Shown piece after piece: positions 18,425 through 27,773 of a DNA stretch of 64,000 bases (position 1 is its first letter; each line of letters opens with the position of its first letter). The stretch is from Ferrovibrio sp. (GTDB taxonomy: Bacteria; Pseudomonadota; Alphaproteobacteria; Ferrovibrionales; Ferrovibrionaceae): positions 1 through 64,000 of the forward strand of contig NZ_JAGOLP010000019.1 of the NCBI RefSeq assembly GCF_017994015.1, written 5' to 3'. Both the position numbers and the translations under genes were made by a program. Below the pieces are notes generated by a model that was not told where the DNA came from, did no database searches, and saw only the letters and a list, made by a program, of their open reading frames with translations.

Positions 18425-20692
18425 ATGATTGCGCGCGCGCCCTCGCCCGGTCCCCGCGGCCTGCTGCGCCGCCTGCGCGAGGTGATGGCGGATGCCGGCA
18501 GCGTTGACGAACGCCTGGCCAAAGTGGTGCGCTCCATCGCCGCCAACATGGTGGCGGAAGTCTGCTCGGTCTATCTGCTGCGCAATGACGAGCTTGAGCT
18601 TTACGCCACCGAGGGTTTGAACCCCGAAGCGGTGCACAAGACCCGGCTGAAAGTGGGCGAAGGCCTGGTGGGCGACATTGCCGCCCATGCTCGCCCGCTG
18701 GCGCTGGCCGATGCGCAGAACCATCCGCAATTCGCCTACAAGCCGGAAACCGGCGAAGAAATCTATCATTCGCTGCTCGGCGTGCCGTTGCAGCGCGATG
18801 CCCGCGTGATCGGCGTGCTGGTGGTGCAGAACAAGACCCGCACGCAGTATTCCGAGGAAGAGGTCGAAGTTCTCGAAACCATCGCCATGGTGCTGGCCGA
18901 GATGGTGGCTTCCGGCCAGTTGCTCGGTGCCGACGATGTGGCGGCGGTGGCGCGGGCGCCGTCGCTGCCATTCCGCGCCGATGGCCGCACGCTGTCGGAA
19001 GGTCTGGCGATCGGCCAGGCGGTGCTGCACGAGCCGCGCATCCATATCGAAAAGACCATCGCCGACGACATTCCGCTGGAGAAAAGCCGGCTCGATGCCG
19101 CCGTGGCCTCGATGCGCGATCATGTCAACCAGATGCTGGAAGCGCCGGATAACGACATTGTAGGCGAAAGCCGCGACGTGCTTGAAACCTACAAGATGTT
19201 TGCGCATGACACCGGCTGGCTGCACAAGCTGCATGTGGCGGTGGAATCCGGCCTGACCGCCGAAGCCGCCGTGCTGCGCGTGCAGGGCGATACGCGCCAT
19301 CGCATGCAGGCGATCACCGATCCGTATTTGCGCGAACGCCTGGCCGATCTCGACGATCTGGCCAACCGGCTGCTGCTGCATCTTTCCGGCAAGAGCGGCA
19401 AGAGCGCAGCGGAAAACCTGCCCGATAACGCGATCCTGTTCGCCCGCGCCATGGGGCCGGCGGAATTGCTGGATTATGACCGCCGCCGCTTGCAGGGCCT
19501 GGTGCTGGAGGAAGGCTCCAGTGTCAGCCATGTCGCCATCGTGGCACGCGCGCTGGGCATTCCGGTGATCGGCGGCATCGGCGGTGTGATTGCGCGTGTG
19601 GAACCCGGCGACCAGGTGGTGGTGGATGGCGACCATGCGCAGATTTTTGTGCGCCCCGGCCCGGATGTGGTGCGCGCCTTTGAACAGAGCCTGTCACTGC
19701 GCCAGGCCCGGCTGGCAAAATATGCCGCACAGCGCGACGAACCGCCGCTGACCCGCGATGGCAAACGGGTGGCGCTGCTGGTCAATGCCGGCCTGCTGAT
19801 TGATCTGGCGCATCTGGATGAAACCAATGCCGATGGCATCGGGCTTTACCGCACCGAATTGCAGTTCCTGGTGCGCCCGACCATGCCCAAGGCGGAAGCG
19901 CAACAGCAGATTTATCGCCGCGTGATGGAGCATGCCGGCGACCGGCCGGTGGTGTTCCGCACCCTGGATGTGGGCGGCGACAAGGTGCTGCCCTATCTGG
20001 CCAAACACCCGGAGGAAAATCCGGCGATGGGCTGGCGCGCCATCCGCATCTCGCTGGATCGCCCGGCCTTGCTGAAAGTGCAGTTGCGCGCGCTGTTGCA
20101 GGCAGCGGAAGACCGCGTGCTGCATGTCATGTTTCCGATGATTGCAGAAGTTGACGAATTTAGACGGGCGCGCAAATTGCTCGACCGCGAAGTGGCGCGA
20201 CTGAAGGCGCTGAAGAAGCCGGTGGCGCGTGAGATCAAGGTCGGCACCATGCTGGAAGTGCCGTCCCTGGCCTGGCAATTGCCCGCCCTACTACCTTTGG
20301 TGGATTTCGTCTCGGTAGGCTCTAACGATCTGATGCAATTTCTATTCGCTACTGACCGGGGCAATCCGCGCATGATGGATCGCTATGATCCGCTTAGCCC
20401 CAGCCTGCTCAGCTTCCTGCGCTGGGTGGTGCAGCAATGCAAAAGCCATGACAAGCCGCTCACCCTCTGCGGCGAGATGGGCGGCCGTCCGCTGGAAGCT
20501 ATGGCTTTGATCGGATTGGGCTTTGATCGGCTTTCCATGCCGGCCAATGCAATCGGCCCGGTGAAGGAGATGCTGCGCAGCCTGGATGTGCTCTCGCTTG
20601 CGGAATTTCTGGAAGGGCTTTATTATCTGCCCGACCACAGCCTGCGCGGCAGATTAGAAGAATATGCGCGCGAAAATGGTGTAATCGTCTAG
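18425..20692 (+). CDS. ptsP: PEP-protein phosphotransferase of the nitrogen PTS (EI-Ntr)
   Basis: A 755-residue enzyme I of the nitrogen-related PTS, which moves phosphate from phosphoenolpyruvate to NPr and EIIA-Ntr. An N-terminal GAF domain (about residues 20-165) senses small ligands such as glutamine in characterised members. Next is the PEP-utiliser N-domain, and the swivelling phosphohistidine domain with His369 in EEGSSVSHVAIVARALGIPV. The C-terminal PEP-binding barrel (about 420-740) includes IGLYRTELQFL, SVGSNDLMQF and LCGEMGGRP. The lysC-ptsP pairing is common in alphaproteobacteria. Confidence 0.95.
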   Translation: MIARAPSPGPRGLLRRLREVMADAGSVDERLAKVVRSIAANMVAEVCSVYLLRNDELELYATEGLNPEAVHKTRLKVGEGLVGDIAAHARPLALADAQNHPQFAYKPETGEEIYHSLLGVPLQRDARVIGVLVVQNKTRTQYSEEEVEVLETIAMVLAEMVASGQLLGADDVAAVARAPSLPFRADGRTLSEGLAIGQAVLHEPRIHIEKTIADDIPLEKSRLDAAVASMRDHVNQMLEAPDNDIVGESRDVLETYKMFAHDTGWLHKLHVAVESGLTAEAAVLRVQGDTRHRMQAITDPYLRERLADLDDLANRLLLHLSGKSGKSAAENLPDNAILFARAMGPAELLDYDRRRLQGLVLEEGSSVSHVAIVARALGIPVIGGIGGVIARVEPGDQVVVDGDHAQIFVRPGPDVVRAFEQSLSLRQARLAKYAAQRDEPPLTRDGKRVALLVNAGLLIDLAHLDETNADGIGLYRTELQFLVRPTMPKAEAQQQIYRRVMEHAGDRPVVFRTLDVGGDKVLPYLAKHPEENPAMGWRAIRISLDRPALLKVQLRALLQAAEDRVLHVMFPMIAEVDEFRRARKLLDREVARLKALKKPVAREIKVGTMLEVPSLAWQLPALLPLVDFVSVGSNDLMQFLFATDRGNPRMMDRYDPLSPSLLSFLRWVVQQCKSHDKPLTLCGEMGGRPLEAMALIGLGFDRLSMPANAIGPVKEMLRSLDVLSLAEFLEGLYYLPDHSLRGRLEEYARENGVIV

Positions 20693-20729
20693 GCACACAC
20701 CCCCTCAATTTTCGGTTGTGTACGGTCTT

Positions 20730-20758
20730 TTGACAATGATATGGTCCCTGTATTCTAG
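20730..20758 (+). promoter_or_regulatory. Candidate sigma-70 promoter for the RodZ-like gene
   Basis: A perfect TTGACA (20730-20735) is followed by TATTCT at a 15-bp spacing (20751-20756) or TTCTAG at 17 bp (20753-20758). It sits in the only AT-rich part of the ptsP/rodZ-like gap. The -35 is excellent; the -10 is poor. Confidence 0.5.
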
Positions 20759-20785
20759 TTCAAAGGGATAAGTTCAAAAGGATAA
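20758..20785 (+). repeat. Tandem 14-bp duplication carrying the Shine-Dalgarno
   Basis: GTTCAAAGGGATAA (20758-20771) is followed immediately by GTTCAAAAGGATAA (20772-20785), differing at one base. Both copies carry a purine-rich ribosome-binding-like core. The start codon lies 7 nt after the second copy. Confidence 0.75.
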
Positions 20786-20792
20786 GGCCGCG

Positions 20793-21977
20793 ATGAGCAG
20801 CGATGCGGGCGAGAGCCCGGTGCAAGTTTCGTCCGGCGCCTATGAGGGCGTTGGCAACAGCCTGAAGGTTGTGCGGGAGCGGCAGGGATTGTCGCTCGTG
20901 GACGTAGCTGCGCGCACACGCATCCGGCGCAAGCATCTTCAGGCCATCGAGGAAGGCCGCTTCATCGAGCTGCCCGGCCCGGTCTATATCACCGGCTTCC
21001 TGCGCACCTATGCCGAAATGCTGGGCGTGGATGCCGAGCAGGTGGTGAACGGTTTCCAGCAGGAAAGCGATCTGGCACGGCAACGTCAGGATCTGGTGTT
21101 TCCGATGCCGCGCCCGGAAGCGCGCACGCCGCGCTTTGTGCTGGTGCTGGCTGCCCTGGCGGTGGCTGTGGGCGCCTATGCCCTATGGTATCGTTATCAG
21201 GAAACTTTCCGCAGCGGCGCCGAGCTGGTGAAGGCGGTGCCAAGCCGGCTGGCCAATCTGGTGCCGCCGCCCACCCCGATCATGGCCACGCCGCGCCCGG
21301 CGCCACAAATCGCCACGGCTCCCGCTGCGGCCCCCGCCACGTCGCCGGCTCCGACTACAGCTCCCGCCGCGCCCCCGGCGCCGATGATTGCCGCCGCGCC
21401 CGTAGCCCCGGCCGCTGCCGCCACGATCCCGGCGCCGCTGCCGGCCCAGGCCCCGGCTTCTGCGCCTGCCCCGGCACCAACGCCGGCCCCGGCACAGCTT
21501 TCGGTTGGCCCGGCCCCCGCGGCTTTGCCAACCGCGCCGATGCCGCCCAGCACACAGGCCCAGGCGGCCAGTCCGGCCCCGGCTGCTGCCCCGGCCCAGA
21601 CCTCAGCCCCGGCCACAAACCTGGCCAGCACCACCATATCGATCCCTATCAGCGCCCCGGCAACAACAGGCCTGGCGCCCACCCCGGCCCGTTTCGGCGG
21701 CAATGATGCCGGCCGGCTGGTGATCCGCGCCGATACCATGAGCTGGGTACAGGTGCGCGGCCCCAATAATGAGGCCCTGTTCACCCGGCTGATGGCGCCG
21801 GGCGAAACCTACAGCGTGCCGAACCGCGACGGGCTGACCCTGGCCACCGGCAACGCCGGCGGGGTGAGCGTGCTGCTGGATGGCACCGCCCTGCCCCGGC
21901 TGGGCGAAACCGGCGAAGTGAAGCGTGGCCTGCCGCTTGATCCGGCGGCGCTCAAAGGGGCGCTCAAAGTCGAATAG
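20793..21977 (+). CDS. RodZ-like HTH / DUF4115 membrane protein
   Basis: A 394-residue bitopic protein of the RodZ type. The cytoplasmic HTH_25 domain lies at about residues 22-90 (LKVVRERQGLSLVDVAARTRIRRKHLQ in parts, then GPVYITGFLRTYA). One membrane helix lies at about 110-130. A long Pro/Ala/Thr-rich periplasmic linker (about 155-300) leads to a DUF4115 domain with an SWVQVRGPNNEALFTRLM core. RodZ links the MreB cytoskeleton to the cell-wall machinery in rods; that role is inferred here. It starts the ispG-hisS-prfA-prmC run, directly behind a tandem duplicated ribosome-binding segment. Confidence 0.88.
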   Translation: MSSDAGESPVQVSSGAYEGVGNSLKVVRERQGLSLVDVAARTRIRRKHLQAIEEGRFIELPGPVYITGFLRTYAEMLGVDAEQVVNGFQQESDLARQRQDLVFPMPRPEARTPRFVLVLAALAVAVGAYALWYRYQETFRSGAELVKAVPSRLANLVPPPTPIMATPRPAPQIATAPAAAPATSPAPTTAPAAPPAPMIAAAPVAPAAAATIPAPLPAQAPASAPAPAPTPAPAQLSVGPAPAALPTAPMPPSTQAQAASPAPAAAPAQTSAPATNLASTTISIPISAPATTGLAPTPARFGGNDAGRLVIRADTMSWVQVRGPNNEALFTRLMAPGETYSVPNRDGLTLATGNAGGVSVLLDGTALPRLGETGEVKRGLPLDPAALKGALKVE

Positions 21978-22022
21978 CGCGGCTTGCCAGTCTGGCGCAA
22001 AGGCGCCATGTTACGCCCCATC

Positions 22023-23171
22023 ATGAGCATCCGGCCCTATCGCGATATAATGCGGCGCAAGTCGCGGCAGATTTTTGTCGGCAAGGTGCCGGTGGGCGGC
22101 AATGCGCCGATCACCGTGCAGACCATGACCAACACGCTGACCAGCGACGTGGCTGCCACGGTGGAGCAGATCCGCCGCTGCGAGGAGGCCGGCGCCGATA
22201 TCGTGCGGGTTTCCTGCCCCGACGAGGCATCCACCGCCGCGCTGAAAGAGATTGTGCGCCAGGCCCGGGTGCCGATCGTGGCCGATATCCATTTCCACTA
22301 TAAACGCGCCATCGAGGCGGCCCGGGCCGGCGCTGCCTGCCTGCGCATCAATCCGGGCAATATCGGCTCGGCGGCGCGGGTGCGCGAGGTGGTGCAGGCG
22401 GCGAAAGACCATGGCTGCTCGATGCGCATCGGCGTCAATGCCGGCTCGCTGGAGCGCCACCTGCTGGAAAAATACGGCGAGCCCTGCCCGGAAGCCATGG
22501 TGGAAAGCGCCATGGACCATGCCCGCATCCTGGAAGACCATGATTTCCGCGAATTCAAGATCAGCGTGAAGGCTTCGGATGTGTTCCTGGCCGTGGCCGC
22601 CTATCAGGGCCTGGCCGAAGCCTGCGACTATCCGCTGCATATCGGCATCACCGAAGCCGGCGGCCAGCGTATCGGCACGGTGAAATCCTCCATCGGCCTG
22701 GGCATGCTGCTGTGGTCTGGCATCGGCGACACCTTGCGCGTTTCACTCTCGGCGGCGCCCGAGGAAGAAGTGCGGGTCGGTTTCGACATGCTGAAATCGA
22801 TGAACCTGCGCCATCGCGGCGTGAACGTGATTTCCTGCCCGTCCTGTGCGCGCCAGCAATTTGACGTGATCAAGACCGTGGAAGTGCTGGAACAGCGCCT
22901 GGGCCATATCACCACGCCGATGACCCTGAGCGTGATCGGCTGCGTGGTGAACGGCCCCGGCGAGGCACGCGAAACCGATATCGGCTTCACCGGCGGCGGC
23001 AAGGGTTCGCATCAGGTCTACCTGGCCGGCCAGCCGGCACACCGGCTGCAAAACGAGGATATCGTGCAGCATCTGGTGCGCCTGGTTGAGGCCAAGGCGC
23101 GCGAGATCGAGGCCGCCCAGGCCGATAAAGATTCGTCCAACAAGGACACGGCTGCCGACGCAGCCGATTAG
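22023..23171 (+). CDS. ispG: 4-hydroxy-3-methylbut-2-enyl diphosphate synthase IspG (GcpE)
   Basis: A 382-residue [4Fe-4S] enzyme of the MEP isoprenoid pathway, converting MEcPP to HMBPP. Recognisable blocks are SIRPYRDI at the N-terminus, [37 protein letters not shown] and LRINPGNIG. The cluster-binding cysteines lie in [12 protein letters not shown] and [12 protein letters not shown]. Family members start MS-RPYR, which fits the ATG at 22023. An ATG at 22008 with AAAGG four nt upstream is the alternative. It is in the compact bacterial one-piece form. Confidence 0.95.
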   Translation: MSIRPYRDIMRRKSRQIFVGKVPVGGNAPITVQTMTNTLTSDVAATVEQIRRCEEAGADIVRVSCPDEASTAALKEIVRQARVPIVADIHFHYKRAIEAARAGAACLRINPGNIGSAARVREVVQAAKDHGCSMRIGVNAGSLERHLLEKYGEPCPEAMVESAMDHARILEDHDFREFKISVKASDVFLAVAAYQGLAEACDYPLHIGITEAGGQRIGTVKSSIGLGMLLWSGIGDTLRVSLSAAPEEEVRVGFDMLKSMNLRHRGVNVISCPSCARQQFDVIKTVEVLEQRLGHITTPMTLSVIGCVVNGPGEARETDIGFTGGGKGSHQVYLAGQPAHRLQNEDIVQHLVRLVEAKAREIEAAQADKDSSNKDTAADAAD

Positions 23172-23201
23172 CTGAAATCCGTCTATCCCAAGGAGCGACC
23201 C

Positions 23202-24437
23202 GTGGCCCAGTTTCAGCCCGTGCGCGGCACGCATGATCTTCTGCCCGATGATTTCGCCCGTTTCCGCAAAGTGGTGGAAACCGCGCGCGATGCCGCCGCG
23301 CTGTATGGCTATCGCGAAATGGCAACGCCGATCTTCGAATTCACCGACGTATTCGCCCGTTCGATGGGCGAAACCTCGGATGCGGTGTCGAAGGAGATGT
23401 ATGCCATCAATGATCGCGGCGGCGAAAATCTCGCGCTGCGGCCGGAATACACTGCCGGCATCTGCCGCGCCTTCATCTCCAACGGCCAGCAGCAGAATGT
23501 GCCGTTCAAGGCTTTTGCCTGGGGGCCGATGTTCCGCTATGAGCGGCCGCAGAAGGGCCGCCAGCGCCAGTTCCACCAGATCGATGTGGAAGTGATCGGT
23601 TCGCCTGAGCCGCAGGCCGATGTGGAAGTGATCACCCTGGCCGCCGATATCCTGCGCCGGCTCGGCATCCTGGATAAATGCACCTTGCTGCTCAACACGC
23701 TGGGCGATCCGGAAAGCCGCGCTGCCTATCGCGATGCCCTGGTGGCGTATTTCTCGGCGCATAAGGACAAGCTTTCGGAAGACAGCCTGAAACGGCTGGA
23801 GAAAAACCCGCTGCGGATTCTGGATTCCAAGGATGCCGGCGACCGCGAATTGGTGGCAAACGCGCCGCTGATCGACGATTACCTGACGCCGGGCGCTTTG
23901 GCCTTCTTCACCGCCGTGAAGCAGGGCCTGACTTTGGCCGGCGTGCCGTTCCAGGTTGATCCGCGCCTGGTGCGTGGCCTGGATTACTACACCCACACGG
24001 CGTTTGAATTTGTCACCACGCATCTCGGCGCCCAGGGCGCGGTGATTGCCGGCGGGCGTTATGACGGCCTGATCCAGCAGCTTGGCGGCCCGGCCACCCC
24101 GGGCATCGGCTGGGCCGGCGGCATCGAACGCCTGGTGCTGCTGAGCGATCCGCAGCCGCAGGAAGCCGAAATCGTTGCCATCGTGCCGATTGGCGAGGCC
24201 GCCGAGGCCGAAGCCGTGAAGCTGGCCGCCGAATTGCGCGCCGCCAATATCGCCGTGGAACTGGCCTATAAGGGCAATGCCGGCAAGCGCCTGAAACGCG
24301 CCGACAAGCTGGGTTGCGCCAAGGCGGTGATCTTCGGCGATGACGAAATTGCCAAGGGCATCGTCAAGCTGAAAGACCTCAAGGCCGGCAGCGAAACCGA
24401 ACTGGCGCGCAGCGATCTGGCAGCAAAGCTGGCATAA
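23202..24437 (+). CDS. hisS: Histidyl-tRNA synthetase
   Basis: A 411-residue class II aminoacyl-tRNA synthetase charging tRNA-His. Motif 1 is near [10 protein letters not shown], motif 2 near [20 protein letters not shown], the histidine-A signature is [15 protein letters not shown], and motif 3 is [13 protein letters not shown]. The C-terminal anticodon-binding domain begins near residue 325. Translation starts at GTG 23202, with a strong AAGGAG six nt upstream. Its stop is 1 nt before prfA. The length is in the short alphaproteobacterial range. Confidence 0.96.
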   Translation: MAQFQPVRGTHDLLPDDFARFRKVVETARDAAALYGYREMATPIFEFTDVFARSMGETSDAVSKEMYAINDRGGENLALRPEYTAGICRAFISNGQQQNVPFKAFAWGPMFRYERPQKGRQRQFHQIDVEVIGSPEPQADVEVITLAADILRRLGILDKCTLLLNTLGDPESRAAYRDALVAYFSAHKDKLSEDSLKRLEKNPLRILDSKDAGDRELVANAPLIDDYLTPGALAFFTAVKQGLTLAGVPFQVDPRLVRGLDYYTHTAFEFVTTHLGAQGAVIAGGRYDGLIQQLGGPATPGIGWAGGIERLVLLSDPQPQEAEIVAIVPIGEAAEAEAVKLAAELRAANIAVELAYKGNAGKRLKRADKLGCAKAVIFGDDEIAKGIVKLKDLKAGSETELARSDLAAKLA

Positions 24438-24438
24438 C

Positions 24439-25524
24439 ATGGACCTGCCCGCGCTGCCCGAAGCCAAGCTCGAAAAGGTGCTTGAGCGGTTCGACCGGCT
24501 GCAATCCGAGATGGCCTCGGGCAGCAGCGGCGAAGCTTTTGTCAAACTATCCAAGGAATATGCCGAGCTGGAGCCTTTGGTTGCCGGCATTCGGCATTGG
24601 CAGGCCAAACGCGCCGAACTGGCCGAGCTGGCGGCGCTGAAGGACGATGCCGGCAGCGATGCCGAGATGCGCAGCTTTGCCGAGGAGGAATGGAAGGCGG
24701 CGCAGGCGGCGATGCCGGAAATCGAGCGCGGCATGCTGATCCTGCTGCTGCCGAAGGACGAGGCCGACGAAAAGAACGCCATCCTGGAAGTGCGCGCCGG
24801 CACCGGCGGCGACGAGGCGGCTTTGTTTGCGGCCGAGTTATTTGCCATGTATCGCGGCTATGCGGCGCAGAAGGGCTGGCGCTTCGAGGTGATGAACCTG
24901 GCCGAAACCGAATTGGGCGGCCTGCGCGAAGGCGTTGCCACCATCACCGGGCGCAGCGTTTATGCCCGGCTGAAATTTGAAAGCGGCGTGCATCGGGTGC
25001 AGCGTGTGCCGGCCACCGAAGCTTCGGGCCGCATCCACACCTCGGCAGCCACCGTGGCGGTGCTGCCGGAAGCCGAGGATGTGGACATCCATATCAACGA
25101 AAGCGACCTGCGCATTGATGTGTATCGTTCGTCGGGTGCCGGCGGCCAGCATGTCAACACCACCGACAGTGCGGTGCGGATCACACATCTGCCCACCGGC
25201 ATCGTGGTGGCGCAGCAGACCGAGCGCAGTCAGCACAAAAACAAGGCGCAGGCGATGAAGCTGCTGCGCGCCAAGATGTATGAAGTGGAACGCGAGAAGC
25301 TGGCTTCGGCACGCGCCGCCGACCGCAAGGGCCAGGTTGGCTCGGGCGACCGTTCGGAGCGTATCCGCACCTATAACTTCCCGCAGGGCCGCGTCACCGA
25401 CCACCGCATCAACCTGACGCTCTACAAGATCGAACAGGTGATAACCGGCGAGGCGCTGGACGAAGTGATCGAGGCGCTGATCGCCGAGGATCAGGCCGGC
25501 CGCCTGGCGGCGCTGAACGATTGA
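24439..25524 (+). CDS. prfA: Peptide chain release factor 1
   Basis: A 361-residue class I release factor recognising UAA and UAG. The stop-codon-reading PAT tripeptide appears in [16 protein letters not shown], and the catalytic GGQ is at residues 235-237 ([20 protein letters not shown] in parts). The PAT motif distinguishes it from RF2. It follows hisS by 1 nt and its stop overlaps the TTG start of prmC, whose product methylates the GGQ glutamine. The coupling is therefore functional as well as positional. Confidence 0.97.
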   Translation: MDLPALPEAKLEKVLERFDRLQSEMASGSSGEAFVKLSKEYAELEPLVAGIRHWQAKRAELAELAALKDDAGSDAEMRSFAEEEWKAAQAAMPEIERGMLILLLPKDEADEKNAILEVRAGTGGDEAALFAAELFAMYRGYAAQKGWRFEVMNLAETELGGLREGVATITGRSVYARLKFESGVHRVQRVPATEASGRIHTSAATVAVLPEAEDVDIHINESDLRIDVYRSSGAGGQHVNTTDSAVRITHLPTGIVVAQQTERSQHKNKAQAMKLLRAKMYEVEREKLASARAADRKGQVGSGDRSERIRTYNFPQGRVTDHRINLTLYKIEQVITGEALDEVIEALIAEDQAGRLAALND

Positions 25525-26372
25525 GCAGCATCGGCGATAACCTGCGCGCTGCCACGGCGCAATTACGCGCCGCCGGCTGCGACAGCCCGCGCCTGGATGC
25601 CGTGCTGCTGCTGGCGGAATGCCTGGGCTGGAGCGCCGATCGCGTGCGCATCGATGGCGACCAGGCGATGCCGCCCGCTGCCGCTGCGCGTTTTGCAACC
25701 CTGCTGGCGGCACGCGCGGCACGCCAGCCGATGGCGCAGATACTGGGCCGGCGCGAATTCTGGAGCCTGGAATTCCGTGTCAGCCCCGCTGTGCTCGACC
25801 CGCGCCCGGATAGCGAAACCCTGGTGGCCGCCGTGCTGGAGCAATGTGCCGAGCGCGGCGCAAAGCTGCGGCTGCTGGATTTCGGCACCGGCTCGGGCTG
25901 TTTGCTGCTGAGCCTGCTGCATGAATTGCCGCAGGCTGAAGGGCTTGGCATCGACCGCTCCGAGGCCGCCCTCCTGGTGGCGCGGGACAATGCCGAACGC
26001 CTCGGCCTGGCCGAACGCGCCGGCTTCAAACACGGCGATTGGGGCCAGGGCCTGGCCGGGTCGTTTGATATCGTGCTGAGCAACCCGCCCTATATCGAAA
26101 GCGCCGCCATTGCCGGGCTGGCGCCGGAAGTGGCGGCGCATGAACCGCTCGGCGCGCTGGATGGCGGCCAGGATGGCCTGGATGCCTATCGCCGCCTGAT
26201 CCCGGATGCCTGGCGCCTGCTGGCAAATAATGGCCTGCTGGCGCTGGAGATCGGCCAGGGCCAACAGGCCGCCGTGGCCGGGCTGCTGGCCGCTGCCGGC
26301 TTTGCAGGCTTGGTGGAAAAGCCTGATCTGGGCGGCATCATCCGGGTGCTGCTGGCGCGCAAGCCCGCTTAA
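25521..26372 (+). CDS. prmC: Release factor glutamine methyltransferase PrmC (HemK)
   Basis: A 283-residue SAM-dependent N5-glutamine methyltransferase acting on the GGQ motif of release factors. SAM motif I is [16 protein letters not shown], and the substrate-Gln binding NPPY is at residues 188-191 (LSNPPYIES). The N-terminal helical domain is normal ([12 protein letters not shown]). The start is a TTG at 25521 overlapping the prfA TGA (TTGA), giving the usual family length; the unusual start may keep expression low. It ends the compact part of the operon, and a 374-bp gap follows. Confidence 0.95.
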   Translation: MSSIGDNLRAATAQLRAAGCDSPRLDAVLLLAECLGWSADRVRIDGDQAMPPAAAARFATLLAARAARQPMAQILGRREFWSLEFRVSPAVLDPRPDSETLVAAVLEQCAERGAKLRLLDFGTGSGCLLLSLLHELPQAEGLGIDRSEAALLVARDNAERLGLAERAGFKHGDWGQGLAGSFDIVLSNPPYIESAAIAGLAPEVAAHEPLGALDGGQDGLDAYRRLIPDAWRLLANNGLLALEIGQGQQAAVAGLLAAAGFAGLVEKPDLGGIIRVLLARKPA

Positions 26373-26746
26373 AAAAACGCAAATTGGCTATTGGCAGGCC
26401 GTGCGGCACGGCTTATCCTGTGAATCAGGGGTGGTGCTGCCCCCCGGGAATGTCCTTCCGCTCGAACCCACCTTATGGTTGGAGCCGGCTTACAGGTGAA
26501 AACCGGTTGGCTGGGAAACGAAGGGCCAAAAATCTCAGCAGCGCCACCGCCTCCTCGATGCAGACTCCTCCGGCGTTAGACCCGCCCTGGTATCGAAGCC
26601 TCGGACAGCGTGCGCTTTAACGGCGCCGCCGACGCGGACGTATCGAAAGGCCGACCCCGTATCGTTGCGCCCCGGCAAACCGCCTGGGCCGGCGCCATGG
26701 CCGCCATAGCTGAAACGCCTCTTATGCGATTGCGATATATAGCGAG
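26373..26746. other. 374-bp intergenic region with candidate structured RNA
   Basis: The gap lies between prmC and the DUF4167 gene. It begins with an A-rich run just after the prmC stop, then a 15-bp dyad GCCGTGCGGCACGGC (26398-26412), then a block of nested complementary segments (26417-26548). The last 60 bp contain GCGATATATAGCGAG just before the next start, which is a plausible promoter/RBS region. Short open frames here look like chance. Confidence 0.5.
26417..26548 (+). ncRNA. Candidate structured RNA (rod-like, unassigned)
   Basis: GGTGGTGCTGC (26430-26440) pairs with GCAGCGCCACC (26538-26548) over 11 bp, with one G-U. Inside, CCTTC (26454-26458) can pair with GAAGG (26520-26524). 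Two further hairpins are CTCgAACC/GGTTgGAG (26461-26484) and AGCCGG paired with CCGGTTGGCT (26483-26512). A long imperfect rod with internal loops recalls 6S-like RNAs, but I cannot confirm any family. The strand is assumed from the flanking genes. It could also be a long 5' leader of the DUF4167 gene. Confidence 0.3.
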
Positions 26747-27265
26747 ATGACCCCTGTGAACAAAAATCGTCAACGCGGTGGCCGTCCCCAAGGCCGCCGG
26801 CCCCATAATAATAGTGGCGGTGGCGGCGGCGGTGGTGGCGGCGGCATGAATAGCGGCAACGCCCACCGCAATTTTGACAGCAACGGCCCCGATGTAAAAA
26901 TCCGCGGCACTGCCAGTCATATTTTCGAACGCTACTGCCAGCTTGCCCGCGATGCCAATTCGTCGGGCGACCGCGTCGCCGCCGAAAGCTTCCTGCAACA
27001 TGCCGAACATTATTACCGCATCATGCTGGCCCAGGGCATCGCCCCGGTGCAGCGCGCGGCCAATGGCGGCCAGCCCAACGGCAATGGCAACGGTAACGGT
27101 AACGGCCAGCCGCAGACCCAGCAGAACCAGCCGCAACCCGGCGCCCCCTTCTCCGAAGGCGAGCCGCAGCCCAGCCTGGAGCTGGAACTGGAACAGGCGC
27201 TGGAAACCACCCCGGCAGCCGAACCAGGCCGCGAAACCGAGCGCGACGAAGCCCCGGCAAACTGA
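26747..27265 (+). CDS. DUF4167 domain-containing protein
   Basis: A 172-residue basic-then-acidic protein. An Arg/Gln/Asn- and Gly-rich disordered N-terminus (NRQRGGRPQGRRP, then a ten-glycine run) precedes the conserved DUF4167 core at about residues 50-95, with KIRGTASHIFERYCQLARDA and FLQHAEHYYRIM. The rest is Asn/Gly/Gln/Glu-rich and probably disordered. The Arg-Gly-rich N-terminus and helical core suggest RNA or ribosome association, but no function is established that I know of. It normally follows prmC in alphaproteobacteria, as here, and is closed by a strong terminator. Confidence 0.9.
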   Translation: MTPVNKNRQRGGRPQGRRPHNNSGGGGGGGGGGMNSGNAHRNFDSNGPDVKIRGTASHIFERYCQLARDANSSGDRVAAESFLQHAEHYYRIMLAQGIAPVQRAANGGQPNGNGNGNGNGQPQTQQNQPQPGAPFSEGEPQPSLELELEQALETTPAAEPGRETERDEAPAN

Positions 27266-27291
27266 GCCGGCCAAGCGCAAGTGCTTTGAAG

Positions 27292-27320
27292 AAGCCGCCG
27301 GACCACCCGGCGGCTTTTTT
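27292..27320 (+). terminator. Intrinsic terminator after the DUF4167 gene
   Basis: AAGCCGCCGG (27292-27301) pairs perfectly with CCGGCGGCTT (27307-27316) over a 5-nt loop, and the U-tract covers 27315-27320. It lies 27 bp after the DUF4167 stop and closes the lysC-to-DUF4167 gene run. Confidence 0.9.
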
Positions 27321-27351
27321 CATGGGCTGGGGGAAGCAGGGGAAAAAACGC

Positions 27352-27634
27352 GATGCCCGCTCCCCCGGAAAGTCGCCATGCCCACACAAGCGGGCATCCC
27401 ATTTTTTTGCAAAATATGTCTGAATTCCCGGGAAAATGGGATGCCCGGGTCAAGCCCGGGCATGACGAGTGCGGTGGAGGTGCTAACAGCCCCATCGGAT
27501 TAGACCGGACAGCACCGGCCCCGGTTCCTCCCCCTCTCGTCATGCGCGGACTTGATCCGCGCATCTCTCCTTGCCCGATAATTCATGGAAAAAGGAGAAA
27601 AACGAGATGCGCGGATCAAGTCCGCGCATGACGA
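27352..27634. repeat. Cluster of REP/BIME-like palindromic elements
   Basis: Three elements share the plan ATGC-core, 5-nt TCAAG/CTTGA loop, core-GCAT with 9-bp stems: 27441-27463 (ATGCCCGGG/CCCGGGCAT), 27542-27564 (ATGCGCGGA/TCCGCGCAT) and 27607-27629 (same stem, opposite orientation). The last two, with flanks 27538-27568 and 27604-27634, are exact reverse complements. A looser pair GATGCCCGC/GCGGGCATC spans 27352-27398. GGGCATCCCATTTT (27392-27405) is exactly complementary to 27433-27446. These resemble the intergenic palindromes common in alphaproteobacterial chromosomes. Confidence 0.8.
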
Positions 27635-27703
27635 CGGGGAGCAAGGCCACAGGCCATTGCGCGCTAGGTAATTCCTGCCGGGCGGCGCTGATCCGGCGCC
27701 AGG

Positions 27704-27718
27704 CGGCAAAAGCTGCCG
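27704..27718. promoter_or_regulatory. Candidate enhancer site for the flgE sigma-54 promoter
   Basis: CGGCAAAAGCTGCCG is a quasi-palindrome (CGGCA/TGCCG arms) centred about 90 bp upstream of the predicted flgE transcription start. This is the usual distance for an NtrC/FlbD-type activator. Sequence and place resemble flagellar enhancer elements, but the regulator is inferred. Confidence 0.4.
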
Positions 27719-27773
27719 AGCGACGCGCTCAAAAATAAACATTACTTTTCATATGCTTAATTGAAAAAACGGC

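Noticed and set aside
26384-26620. 78-codon open frame between prmC and the DUF4167 gene
   Set aside because: No plausible ribosome-binding site and no family features; the region looks more like structured non-coding sequence.
27353-27631. 92-codon open frame downstream of the DUF4167 gene
   Set aside because: It runs through palindromic repeats and lies behind a strong terminator, with no recognisable protein features.
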